DNA of 8,865 nt, taken from the NCBI GenBank assembly GCA_937888765.1, contig CALASU010000258.1, positions 1 to 8,865 on the forward strand, read 5' to 3'. Of the stretch, positions 1-6,413 are shown piece by piece (position 1 is the first letter of the stretch; each line of letters begins with the position of its first letter). Source of the stretch: an uncultured Clostridia bacterium (GTDB lineage Bacteria > Bacillota > Clostridia > Lachnospirales > Anaerotignaceae). The notes under the pieces were generated by a model, which worked only from the letters and a program-made list of their open reading frames with translations, made no database searches and was not told the DNA's origin. The translations under genes were made by a program, and so were the position numbers.

Positions 1-92
1 TCGTCCATTGCATTTACTTTACCTGCAAGAACAAAAGCAAACAGCAGCGCCACGATACCTAATACAGGCGCTAACATAACTAAATTTCCCAT
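1..92 (-). CDS. hppA: Membrane-bound ion-translocating pyrophosphatase, N-terminal fragment
   Basis: Only the first 30 codons lie in the window; the gene continues off the left edge. The visible peptide begins MGNLVMLAPVLGIVALLFAF and continues VLAGKVNAMD: one hydrophobic membrane helix followed by a short polar turn. This matches the start of bacterial membrane pyrophosphatases (HppA), which hydrolyse pyrophosphate in the cytoplasm to pump Na+ and/or H+ out. The start is an ATG preceded by AGGAGG (99-104) with six bases between them, so the start is secure. Which ion is pumped, and whether the enzyme needs K+, depend on residues outside the window. The identification rests on a short stretch. 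Another polytopic membrane protein cannot be excluded, but the APVLGIVALLFAF pattern and the KVN turn fit the family well. Confidence 0.62.
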   Translation of the reverse strand, partial: MGNLVMLAPVLGIVALLFAFVLAGKVNAMD

Positions 93-440
93 AATAGTCC
101 TCCTGTTTCTTTCGTACATAGAAATAGAAAATAATAACACAGGATATGCTCGCCGTGCGGAAAATCCCTCCCCTTTACTGTTTTCGTGTTCTGTCATGCT
201 TATAGCCGCACATCAGACCCCTGTTATACGCTGTCTGTCTGCAGAATGCCCTGTTATCATGCTTATACAGTACAATGTATACCAATTTAAAACGTATATT
301 TGAGGAATTTTATCATATCCTTTACCACACATAAGTATAAACGAAAAGCCCCCGAAAAATCAACCCCCTGTGTATACGCACTTATACCAAATTTATGCCG
401 GAATTTTGTGGTTTTTTAACAATCTTTTCCTCAAAAACAC
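93..440 (-). promoter_or_regulatory. Long gene-free leader and upstream region of hppA
   Basis: No gene is visible on either strand between hppA and the terminator of the AEC transporter gene. If the promoter at 334-363 is real, the hppA transcript carries about 235 untranslated bases. Within it an exact 11-base direct repeat, TCATGCTTATA on the plus strand, occurs at 194-204 and 257-267, and CCCTGTTAT occurs at 219-227 and 249-257. I could not match the leader to a riboswitch class I know. The repeats could be protein sites or parts of an RNA structure, or chance in AT-rich sequence. Confidence 0.35.
334..363 (-). promoter_or_regulatory. Candidate sigma-A promoter for hppA
   Basis: Read leftward, TTGATT (363-358) and TATACT (339-334) are separated by 18 bases. 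The -10 matches five of six consensus positions and the -35 four of six. It lies between the AEC terminator and hppA, in the right direction. Transcription would start near 327, giving a leader of about 235 bases. Other AT-rich -10-like boxes closer to the gene (for example TATAAG near 262-267) lack a good -35. Confidence 0.45.
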
Positions 441-463
441 AAAAACCCCCGCATTTGCGGGGG
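441..463 (-). terminator. Intrinsic terminator of the AEC transporter gene
   Basis: Read leftward, a GC-rich stem of CCCCCGC paired with GCGGGGG (446-452 with 457-463, four-base loop) is followed by five T and further T-rich sequence (445-421). It begins 22 bases past the stop codon at 485. A second inverted repeat (GGAAAAAG at 462-469 and CTTTTTCC at 471-478) overlaps the upstream edge of the stem, so the RNA has an alternative weaker fold there. Confidence 0.85.
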
Positions 464-484
464 AAAAAGGCTTTTTCCTGTCTG

Positions 485-1414
485 TTACTGACAAAGAAAC
501 TGTGCCACCAGGGGCAGTGTCAGTACAGAAAGGATGGTAGATACAAAGGTATACTGGGAAGCTCTCTTTTCATCATTGCCGTACTGGTCTGCAAAGGAAG
601 GCAGAGCCGCCGCCGCAGGTGTACCCATCAGTACCACCAGTACGCTCAGTGCCATGCCGTCCATAAATACACCGCAGATTGCTTTTGTAATGATCGGCAT
701 GATGACCAGTGTAAAGAAGCTGAAGATATATACAATCTTATCTTTGAAGATTTCCTTTACATTCGCTGCCGCCAGCAGAGAACCAATATAGATCATGGAC
801 AGACAGACTGTTGTGTTTGCAGAATACTGCATCACATCAAACACAGGCTGAGGCAGACGGATGGAATTTACGAAACAGAACACGCCCACCACTGCGGAAA
901 TACAGATCAGACTTGTTACGATTTCCTTAAACATCTGCTTTGCTGTCTTTTTGTACTCACTGCCCATCGCAAACAGAACAGAGCAGACCGTAAACAGGAA
1001 TACGTTACAGGTAAACATAACGGCAACGCAGAAAATCAGACCTTCTGCACCATACATTGCCAAAATCAGAGGCTGACCCATAAAGATTACGTTGCTGTAT
1101 ACCCCGCCGCCGCTGAACAGCCCCAGTTCCTTGGGGGGCATTTTCATGCCTTTGCCAACCACAAAAAACATTGCCGCACCAATACAGCACATCAGATACG
1201 TAGCGATGCAGCTGATTAGAAAGCCTTTAAAGATTTCAGGGGAATACTCCCTCTGCAGCAGAACGACCATATTACAGGGAACTGCCACACGGGTCAGTAC
1301 GATCGAAAGCCCCTTTGCATTTGCCATAGATAAATAATTCTTTTTATACAGTAAAATCCCCACCACCATAAGGATTACCATTGTAATCAGCTGATAAATA
1401 ACAGGTATTGCCAT
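485..1414 (-). CDS. AEC-family (auxin efflux carrier-like) transporter
   Basis: A 309-residue polytopic inner-membrane protein with about eight to ten hydrophobic helices and a polar central loop. It has the layout of the AEC family (PF03547), which in bacteria includes malate permeases and other carriers of organic anions. Family-like features are an N-terminal helix ending in a basic turn (LLYKKNYL, 21-28), a conserved proline in the second helix (VAVPCNMV, 43-50), a glycine-rich loop GGGVYSNVIFMGQPL around 101-115, and a C-terminal GTPAAAALPSFA stretch. The start ATG has AAAGGA (1422-1427) seven bases upstream. The gene has its own promoter (1464-1492) and terminator (441-463), so it appears monocistronic. 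The transported substrate cannot be read from the sequence. Confidence 0.88.
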   Translation of the reverse strand: MAIPVIYQLITMVILMVVGILLYKKNYLSMANAKGLSIVLTRVAVPCNMVVLLQREYSPEIFKGFLISCIATYLMCCIGAAMFFVVGKGMKMPPKELGLFSGGGVYSNVIFMGQPLILAMYGAEGLIFCVAVMFTCNVFLFTVCSVLFAMGSEYKKTAKQMFKEIVTSLICISAVVGVFCFVNSIRLPQPVFDVMQYSANTTVCLSMIYIGSLLAAANVKEIFKDKIVYIFSFFTLVIMPIITKAICGVFMDGMALSVLVVLMGTPAAAALPSFADQYGNDEKRASQYTFVSTILSVLTLPLVAQFLCQ

Positions 1415-1463
1415 TGTTCTGTCCTTTCTCTCCTACTTTCCAATAAAACAACTTAATTTATTT

Positions 1464-1492
1464 ATTCTACCTTTCTTTCGGCAATATTTCAA
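1464..1492 (-). promoter_or_regulatory. Sigma-A promoter for the AEC transporter gene
   Basis: Read leftward, TTGAAA (1492-1487) and TAGAAT (1469-1464) are separated by exactly 17 bases, each matching five of six consensus positions. It lies about 50 bases upstream of the AEC start codon, just past the end of the PAP2 gene, for which no terminator is evident. Confidence 0.75.
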
Positions 1493-1515
1493 ACCTTTTT
1501 TGCAAAAATCGTCAT

Positions 1516-2058
1516 TTATTTCATAAAATCCGTCTTTTTCAGCAGATGCATCGCAATTTTTGCGGCTAAAATACCAACGACTGCCCCCGCCAGTACATCT
1601 GTCGGAAAATGCACCCCCAGATACAGACGAGAAAAGCCCATTAGTGCCGCAAATACATATGCCGCCCTGCCCCAGTTCGGATGAATGGCATACAGTGCTG
1701 CTGCCGCCGCAAAGGATGCCGCTGTATGCCCTGAGGGGAAAGAAGCATCCTGCATGGGCGGTACGATCAGATCATATCCCAGTACTTCATATGGTCTTGT
1801 GCGGTTTACCAGAGGTTTCAGCAGTACATTACACAACAGCACATCTGCAAGCAATGCCGACAATACCAACACGCCCTGCTGATACCATATTTTTTCTTTA
1901 CAGCCCAGCAAAAGAAACAGCAGTCCCAGAGCAATCCAGCAAAAGCCCTTATCCCCCATACGGGAAACAAAAATCATAATCGTATCCAATACAGGATGGG
2001 CAAACGTATCTTTTATCCATAGTAAAGCCTGTCCATCCAGTTCCAAAAGCTTCTCCAT
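1516..2058 (-). CDS. PAP2-family membrane phosphatase
   Basis: A 180-residue integral membrane protein of the type 2 phosphatidic acid phosphatase superfamily. All three catalytic motifs are intact: K81-x6-R88-P89 (KPLVNRTRP), P108-S-G-H111, and S143-R144 through H150 to D154 (SRLYLGVHFPTD). H150 is the expected nucleophile and H111 the proton donor. Five to six hydrophobic helices surround these motifs, as in single-domain members. Such enzymes dephosphorylate lipid phosphates at the outer membrane face; many in Firmicutes recycle undecaprenyl pyrophosphate for cell-wall synthesis (BcrC-like), but this substrate is only inferred. The ATG start has GGAGAG (2065-2070) six bases upstream. It lies 36 bases downstream of mntP with no terminator between, so the two are probably co-transcribed. 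Confidence 0.9.
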   Translation of the reverse strand: MEKLLELDGQALLWIKDTFAHPVLDTIMIFVSRMGDKGFCWIALGLLFLLLGCKEKIWYQQGVLVLSALLADVLLCNVLLKPLVNRTRPYEVLGYDLIVPPMQDASFPSGHTAASFAAAAALYAIHPNWGRAAYVFAALMGFSRLYLGVHFPTDVLAGAVVGILAAKIAMHLLKKTDFMK

Positions 2059-2094
2059 GCCAATCTCTCCATTTTTGTTTTTTATTTTTTATTT

Positions 2095-2658
2095 TTACCC
2101 TATGAAAAATAAATGTTCGATCAGAATTTTACAGCCAATCAGAATCAGCACCACACCGCCGACCAGTTCCGCTTTTCCTTCCAGAAAGCCGCCGATGCTT
2201 TTCCCGAGCACACCGCCGACAAACGCAAACACAAAGGCAACCACACCGATGATCGCCGCCGCCTGCAGGATATTGACCTGTAATACTGCAAAACTAATGC
2301 CAACCGCCAGTGCATCAATGCTTGTCGCAATCGCCTGTAATATCAGTACTTTTACCGTCAGCTCGCCCTCGCCTTCGTCCTCTTCTTCACTCATGCTTTC
2401 CCGAATCATATTAAAGCCGATCAGTGCCAGCAGACCAAAGGCAATCCAGTGATCAATCGCTTCAATATATGTCCGCACACTGCTTCCCAGCACCCAGCCG
2501 AGAATCGGCATCATAAACTGAAATCCGCCGAAATAAATCCCCTGTTTCACGGCGTGCCGCTTGCTAAATCCCCGCACAGATACACCATTGGAAATCGACA
2601 CGGCAAAGGCGTCCATCGCCAGACTGACCGCAATCAGCAAAATCATCACAAAATCCAA
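2095..2658 (-). CDS. mntP: Manganese efflux pump MntP
   Basis: A 187-residue protein with six hydrophobic helices arranged as two related halves, the architecture of MntP (formerly YebN), which exports Mn2+ from the cytoplasm. The paired motifs are visible: AMDAFAVSI at 14-22 with D16, and ATSIDALAVG at 111-120 with D115. Between them are GFQFMMPILGW (45-55), D69-H70-W71, and an acidic cytoplasmic loop (SEEEDEGEGE, 90-99). Length matches the 188-residue E. coli protein. The start codon is TTG (2658-2656). It is chosen because AAGGGGG lies eight bases upstream and because D16 then falls at the same position as in E. coli; the next ATG, codon 5, would sit too far from that site. The leader has an extended -10 promoter and a possible RNA switch (2667-2715). 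A PAP2 phosphatase gene follows in the same unit. Confidence 0.92.
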   Translation of the reverse strand: MDFVMILLIAVSLAMDAFAVSISNGVSVRGFSKRHAVKQGIYFGGFQFMMPILGWVLGSSVRTYIEAIDHWIAFGLLALIGFNMIRESMSEEEDEGEGELTVKVLILQAIATSIDALAVGISFAVLQVNILQAAAIIGVVAFVFAFVGGVLGKSIGGFLEGKAELVGGVVLILIGCKILIEHLFFIG

Positions 2659-2666
2659 ATCCGGTT

Positions 2667-2673
2667 CCCCCTT
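2667..2673 (-). promoter_or_regulatory. Ribosome binding site that fixes the TTG start of mntP
   Basis: AAGGGGG read leftward, eight bases before the TTG codon and about twenty before the nearest in-frame ATG. No other good site is near that ATG, so TTG initiation is favoured. Confidence 0.7.
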
Positions 2674-2715
2674 ATAGCCACTCTTTTCAGTATAAGCCTC
2701 TTTACAAGGGGCTAT
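2667..2715 (-). promoter_or_regulatory. Possible RNA switch in the mntP leader
   Basis: In the leftward transcript, CCCCTT (2711-2706) can pair with AAGGGG of the ribosome binding site (2673-2668). Alternatively ATAGCC (2715-2710) can pair with GGCTAT (2679-2674) just upstream of it. The two six-base helices share bases 2710-2711 and would cross, so they exclude each other. One hides the ribosome binding site and the other leaves it free. MntP genes are often controlled by the Mn2+-sensing yybP-ykoY riboswitch, but its conserved loops are not recognisable here. Function is inferred from pairing only. Confidence 0.35.
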
Positions 2716-2749
2716 TCCTGTTTTTCTCTATTTCAGATACATGAGAAAA

Positions 2750-2758
2750 ATCATACCA
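2750..2758 (-). promoter_or_regulatory. Extended -10 promoter for mntP
   Basis: Read leftward, TGG followed by TATGAT forms an extended -10 element directly after the terminator of the ECF gene. No convincing -35 is seen; the position is filled by the T-run of the terminator. Transcription would start near 2743, giving a leader of about 85 bases. Confidence 0.5.
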
Positions 2759-2771
2759 TACTTTCCCAACG

Positions 2772-2795
2772 AAAAAAAGAGTGTTTCCACTCTTT
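2772..2795 (-). terminator. Intrinsic terminator of the ECF S-subunit gene
   Basis: Read leftward, an eight-base-pair stem AAAGAGTG with CACTCTTT (2795-2788 with 2783-2776), loop GAAA, runs straight into further T residues (2775-2772). It sits about 30 bases beyond the stop codon at 2827. Confidence 0.87.
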
Positions 2796-2826
2796 CTTTC
2801 AAAGCACTCTGTTTCTTAATCTATCC

Positions 2827-3357
2827 TTAAGATTTTTCAATGATACGGTATATATTCGCTTTATGCAGTGCTGTTCCCAGCACATAAAATACGATCATAC
2901 CCGCCGCACCCTGCACGATATTTTCGGGAATGGATACCGCCGCTGTCACAAAGCTGCCGACCAGAATCCCGCCCGCAACAAAATAGCCGAATACCATCCA
3001 GATCAATCCGATCAGTACTGCAGACAGATTCCGCAGGGTAAAGAATTTTTCTTTTCTGCTTCCTTTTTTTACAGCCGCCATTCTGCCTACCAGCCACCCC
3101 ATCAGCCCTTTGATTACAAACGTAAAAGGTGCCCAATGCGCATAGCCTGTCAGCAGATCTGCCAGTGCTGAACCAACGCCTCCTGCCAGCATACCATATC
3201 TTGCCCCAAAGAATACACCAATCAGCAGAATCATGCTGTCCCCCAGATGTACATATCCCTGTGTTGCCGATACAGGAATCTGAAATACCATTGTGCTGAC
3301 TGTTACCAATGCCGTCAGCAGTCCCTGTATGCAAAGCTCTCTTGTTGTCTGTTTCAT
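2827..3357 (-). CDS. ECF transporter S component (substrate-binding membrane subunit)
   Basis: A 176-residue membrane protein with about five to six hydrophobic helices, matching the small S subunits of energy-coupling factor transporters (PF07155-like). These bind a vitamin or related micronutrient and work with a shared EcfA/A'/T energising module, not encoded here. Family-like features are the N-terminal amphipathic start TRELCIQGLLTAL (5-17), VHLGDSMILLIGVFFGARYG (37-56), and the loop ADLLTGYAHWAPFTFVIKGLMGWLVG (66-91). The ATG at 3357 is chosen because AGAGGTGA lies five bases upstream; a TTG seven codons earlier has no site. Two tandem palindromes upstream (3440-3482) suggest control by a repressor. 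The substrate is unknown: pyridoxine-type, hydroxymethylpyrimidine-type and others occur in this family, and no biosynthetic gene is adjacent to decide. Confidence 0.87.
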   Translation of the reverse strand: MKQTTRELCIQGLLTALVTVSTMVFQIPVSATQGYVHLGDSMILLIGVFFGARYGMLAGGVGSALADLLTGYAHWAPFTFVIKGLMGWLVGRMAAVKKGSRKEKFFTLRNLSAVLIGLIWMVFGYFVAGGILVGSFVTAAVSIPENIVQGAAGMIVFYVLGTALHKANIYRIIEKS

Positions 3358-3362
3358 AAAAA

Positions 3363-3370
3363 TCACCTCT
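3363..3370 (-). promoter_or_regulatory. Ribosome binding site deciding the ECF gene start
   Basis: AGAGGTGA read leftward, five bases before the ATG at 3357. Its first bases overlap the 3' arm of a hairpin (3369-3391). Confidence 0.75.
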
Positions 3371-3424
3371 TCTGTCAAACTCTGTCAGAAGCATACCATA
3401 AGCCTAGGGTTTCCCGCTACCCTT
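3369..3424 (-). promoter_or_regulatory. Structured leader of the ECF gene
   Basis: Two potential hairpins lie between the palindromes and the start codon. In the leftward RNA, AGGGT (3423-3419) pairs with ACCCT (3410-3406). CTTCTG (3391-3386) pairs with CAGAAG (3374-3369), with two further pairs beyond an A-A mismatch and a short loop. The second hairpin abuts and partly overlaps the ribosome binding site. ECF S-subunit genes are often under vitamin riboswitches, but I do not recognise the conserved cores of the TPP, FMN, preQ1, THF or cobalamin classes. It could be an unassigned leader or simply weak folding. Confidence 0.3.
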
Positions 3425-3439
3425 TCAGCCACTCAAAAT

Positions 3440-3482
3440 AAAATTGTATGGGTACAATTTTCACAATTGTATCCATACAATT
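3440..3482 (-). promoter_or_regulatory. Tandem palindromic operator upstream of the ECF gene
   Basis: The first palindrome has perfect nine-base arms AAAATTGTA and TACAATTTT (3440-3448 and 3453-3461) around TGGG. The second has perfect eight-base arms AATTGTAT and ATACAATT (3465-3472 and 3475-3482) around CC. Their centres are 23 bases apart and each is followed by TTCAC, so they are two copies of one 23-base unit. Each contains TACAAT when read leftward, a possible -10 box, so bound protein would block transcription. The symmetry suggests a dimeric helix-turn-helix repressor; the GntR or TetR type is a guess. No matching regulator gene is in the window. Confidence 0.6.
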
Positions 3483-3493
3483 TTCACGACAGT

Positions 3494-3518
3494 AAAAAAG
3501 AGGCGTTGCCGCCTCTTT
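3494..3518 (-). terminator. Intrinsic terminator of the SLH-domain gene
   Basis: Read leftward, a nine-base-pair stem AAAGAGGCG with CGCCTCTTT (3518-3510 with 3505-3497), loop GCAA, continues into T residues (3499-3494). It lies 20 bases after the stop codon at 3538. Confidence 0.92.
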
Positions 3519-3537
3519 CTGTATTGCTGTTCTGTTT

Positions 3538-6354
3538 TTATCTGTCGTTGATTTCGTATACCAGACCATCTTCGCCAAATACCAGCTCAACTTCTTCGCC
3601 TTCGCACTTCATATCCAGTCTTGTAGGATCTGTTACTTCATTGACATCACAAGTCACTTTGCCGATACAGTCAAAGGAGAATTTATTGCCGTCATCTGTC
3701 AGGATACGTACCACATTATGGTCTTCGTCATATTCTGCCAGTGTGCCCTCTGCAGATTTTACGGTTACATAAATCTTTTCTACGCGATCTTTTTCATCCA
3801 GTCTTGCTTTTACGTAAACTTCTACATCATCATCTTCGATCAGCGCTTTCAGTTTTTCCAGATCTCTGCTCTGCATGCTGTAGTTGACGATTTCGATTCT
3901 GCTGCGTTCAAGCCATTCATAAGTATCGTCTTCATCTTCCACTTCCAGACCATCTTCTGCTGCTTCTGCAATCCCTTTTACATATCTGAACTGATTGTTT
4001 GTGCTTTCCAGTACTGTAATGGTATCAACCACACCATTTTCACTGAAGCCCAGTTCCAGCAAGGAGCCTACATAGCTTGTGCTTGCAATATGCTCAATCT
4101 TGAAATCATCATCTTCATCTGTCAGTTTGGGTGTTTTCTTTGTTTCCACAGTCAGCTGAGTGCCATTGGAAAGCTCAATCGTGATCTGTTTTTCCTTATC
4201 TGTTCTTTCATCGTGTTCTCTGATATATTCAACCAGTTTCCCGACAGCTTTTACAGGTCGTGCTGTGAGCTGTACCACATTGTTGTCCCCGTCAGCCACG
4301 ATTTCCGCATAAACTTCAACATCTTCACTGGAAGCCATTTTTTCAAATACTGTCAGAGAGTTCTTCAGTGCACCCTCTACGATCAGAGGATTTCTTACTT
4401 CCTCGCCTTCTACCATGCCTGTTACGATTTCATCATCTCTGTCACCATCTTTATCTACATAACGCTGATTGTATTTGGACAGCATCTTATATTCGATTGT
4501 AGAAGTTTCAAATTTCAGAATACCATCTTTCAAAGATGCAATCGTACCTTTACGCTCTGTCTGTTCGCCGCTCTTCTTCCATGCACTCTTCTGTTCGGAA
4601 AGCTGTACCTCACTCAGTCTGCCGCCCGCATCAAATTCAATACGGCAGTAGATTTCATCGGGAAGTTCCTTATCATCTTCATCGTCGCCGTTGTAATAAT
4701 AATCTTCTGCTCCGCTGAAAGAAAGTTCTTCCCAGTCTTCTGCTTCTGTATCCCAGCCATAGAAATCAATGTTCTTCACAGGATTTGCAGAACCGAATAC
4801 ATATGTCACTTCTTCGCCGCCATTTTCCAGAATCAGACGCTTATCATTCAGACCGCGTACCTCATAAGTCACATTAGTAGCCGCTTCATTTGTCTTAGGA
4901 TCAAAGGAGTCTTCGGAAAGAACGATTTTTACCGCCCTGCTGTGCTTGCCGATTGTTACCTGTGCATAAACCGTACCGCTGTCAGCCATCTGCAGTATTT
5001 TATCCATATCCACTTCTGTTTCGCCGACATAGAATTCACAGTCTTCATCAATCAGTGTATATTTCAGGTCGCCCCCTGCCAGTGTGCTGAAAGAAATTGC
5101 ACTTTCTGTCATTTCATCAACCTGACCTGCTGTCATATATTCATCCTCAAAAGTAACATGGATTTCATAGATGTAAGCCAGTTCCTGATTGGAGCTCTTG
5201 CCGTCCTCGTCCTTTACCTTCTTTGTTTCTGTTTCCAGCATTACCTTTGCGTATGCAAATTCACTCGGCTTTTCTTCAATGGCATCCTTCATTTCTTTTT
5301 TGGTCACTTTTTCGCCTTCCAAATAGTAGAAGCAGTGGTCACTGAAGCTGTATATATCGCTGTCACCTGTATTTTCATTTTCAATCTTCACTTCTTTATC
5401 CATAGAAAGGATATGCCCTGCCACGTCATATTTTGCCGCTTCAGGCACAGCATCCAGTACACGAATAGCAATCAGATCAGTCCCATTGTGCAGCAGACTG
5501 ATCTTGTCGCCTCTGGAAATACGGGAAAGGGAAATTTCCTGATCGCTTGTACCCGCATAAGCTTTTACTTCACCTACATTCGCATGGAAGCCTTCTTTCA
5601 TGCCATCATCCATAAGAATACTGAAATAAAAATATTGGCCTTCATTCTGTTCAATATCAGTGATTGTACCTGTAAGGCCTGTACCCTGCTGCAGAACATT
5701 ATATGTCTTATTCAGCATAACTGCCATTTCTGCACGGTTGATATTGTTTTTGGGATTAAAGTTGCCATGGTTATCCCCGCTCAGGATTTCCAGACGTTTC
5801 AGCAGATCTACCTGCTGCATGGCATCTACGGAAATTCTCCAGTAATCGCCGAATTTCTGCGCATTTGTAGTCTTGCTGTCCATTTCATAACGAACCTTCA
5901 TGGCATTCCCGAACATTTTTGCCACATCTTCTCTTGTTGCATAGTTAGAGCTTGTGCCGTTCATAAATTTCACAGCCAGTGTCTGATTGTCAATAATGCC
6001 CTTTTCCAGACCATAGGCAACCGCTGTCTGTGCCCATGCAGGAATATTATACAGCTGCATCATATTGTAATGCTGATATGCTGTTACAGCATCCAAAGGC
6101 TCTGCCATACCTGTTTTCAACAATGTAGTATAGAGCATCTGCATCGCTTCGCAGTAAGTTACATTATTTTTTGCACGGAAAGTACCGTCTTCATAGCCTT
6201 TCAGCAGCCCCAGATCTGCCACGGAATTGATGACTGTTTCCGCACCGGACCAAGGTACATCGTCCATATCAGTAAAATTTGCCGCATACGCTGTCACAGG
6301 CAGGCTGGATAACGCCATTACCGTAGACAGAACCAATGCCATATATCGTTTCAT
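3538..6354 (-). CDS. Secreted SLH-domain cell-surface protein with repeated beta modules
   Basis: A 938-residue exported protein. Residues 1-24 form a signal peptide ending TAYA before ANFTD. Three S-layer homology domains follow at about 26-80, 103-155 and 168-222; the first has GYEDGTFRAKNNVTYCEA and the third FNPKNNINRAEM, while the second is more degenerate. SLH triplets anchor proteins non-covalently to secondary cell-wall polymer. The remaining 700 residues are acidic and fall into about eight divergent modules of 70-100 residues (starts near 227, 309, 407, 495, 600, 702, 790 and 867). Each opens with a hydrophobic-x-G-hydrophobic strand and, apart from the last, ends in an I/V-rich strand with V, L or T. 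No catalytic motif is seen, so a structural role is likely. The ATG has AAGGGGG (6364-6370) nine bases upstream. The gene has its own promoter and terminator. Confidence 0.9.
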   Translation of the reverse strand: MKRYMALVLSTVMALSSLPVTAYAANFTDMDDVPWSGAETVINSVADLGLLKGYEDGTFRAKNNVTYCEAMQMLYTTLLKTGMAEPLDAVTAYQHYNMMQLYNIPAWAQTAVAYGLEKGIIDNQTLAVKFMNGTSSNYATREDVAKMFGNAMKVRYEMDSKTTNAQKFGDYWRISVDAMQQVDLLKRLEILSGDNHGNFNPKNNINRAEMAVMLNKTYNVLQQGTGLTGTITDIEQNEGQYFYFSILMDDGMKEGFHANVGEVKAYAGTSDQEISLSRISRGDKISLLHNGTDLIAIRVLDAVPEAAKYDVAGHILSMDKEVKIENENTGDSDIYSFSDHCFYYLEGEKVTKKEMKDAIEEKPSEFAYAKVMLETETKKVKDEDGKSSNQELAYIYEIHVTFEDEYMTAGQVDEMTESAISFSTLAGGDLKYTLIDEDCEFYVGETEVDMDKILQMADSGTVYAQVTIGKHSRAVKIVLSEDSFDPKTNEAATNVTYEVRGLNDKRLILENGGEEVTYVFGSANPVKNIDFYGWDTEAEDWEELSFSGAEDYYYNGDDEDDKELPDEIYCRIEFDAGGRLSEVQLSEQKSAWKKSGEQTERKGTIASLKDGILKFETSTIEYKMLSKYNQRYVDKDGDRDDEIVTGMVEGEEVRNPLIVEGALKNSLTVFEKMASSEDVEVYAEIVADGDNNVVQLTARPVKAVGKLVEYIREHDERTDKEKQITIELSNGTQLTVETKKTPKLTDEDDDFKIEHIASTSYVGSLLELGFSENGVVDTITVLESTNNQFRYVKGIAEAAEDGLEVEDEDDTYEWLERSRIEIVNYSMQSRDLEKLKALIEDDDVEVYVKARLDEKDRVEKIYVTVKSAEGTLAEYDEDHNVVRILTDDGNKFSFDCIGKVTCDVNEVTDPTRLDMKCEGEEVELVFGEDGLVYEINDR

Positions 6355-6378
6355 ATTCTTTGACCCCCTTATTTTCAG

Positions 6379-6397
6379 AAAGGCATCTGCCTTTTTT
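6379..6397 (+). terminator. Terminator-like hairpin on the opposite strand in the SLH gene leader
   Basis: Read rightward, AAAGGC and GCCTTT (6379-6384 and 6389-6394) form a six-base-pair stem with loop ATCT followed by T to 6397. It would stop transcripts running antisense out of the SLH gene. In the leftward SLH transcript the same bases form a hairpin just upstream of the ribosome binding site, without a T-run. Confidence 0.4.
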
Positions 6398-6413
6398 ACA
6401 TGGTATCCTTTTT

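Noticed and set aside
395..1219. A 274-codon plus-strand frame opposite the AEC transporter gene
   Set aside because: Cys/His/Gln-rich translation without domain features and no ribosome binding site; the start lies in the AEC terminator region. A shadow of the real gene.
2659..2750. yybP-ykoY Mn2+ riboswitch upstream of mntP
   Set aside because: Expected by association, but I could not find its conserved loop sequences; only simple alternative pairings are visible. A covariance search is needed to be certain.
2827..3378. Longer ECF protein starting at TTG 3378
   Set aside because: The ribosome binding site at 3363-3370 lies downstream of that TTG and points to the ATG at 3357.
3358..3440. 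A TPP, FMN, THF or preQ1 riboswitch in the ECF leader
   Set aside because: The conserved cores I know for these classes are not visible; the leader is also short (about 80 bases).
3440..3487. CRISPR-like or mobile-element repeat
   Set aside because: Only two adjacent 23-base copies, no spacers, no target-site duplication and no transposase or cas gene; an operator pair is a better explanation.
3718..6312. An 864-codon open frame on the plus strand opposite the SLH gene
   Set aside because: It is antisense to a convincing exported SLH protein, lacks a ribosome binding site, and has an implausible composition rich in Cys, Phe, Ile and His. It is open because the acidic, biased codons of the sense gene yield few stops on the other strand.
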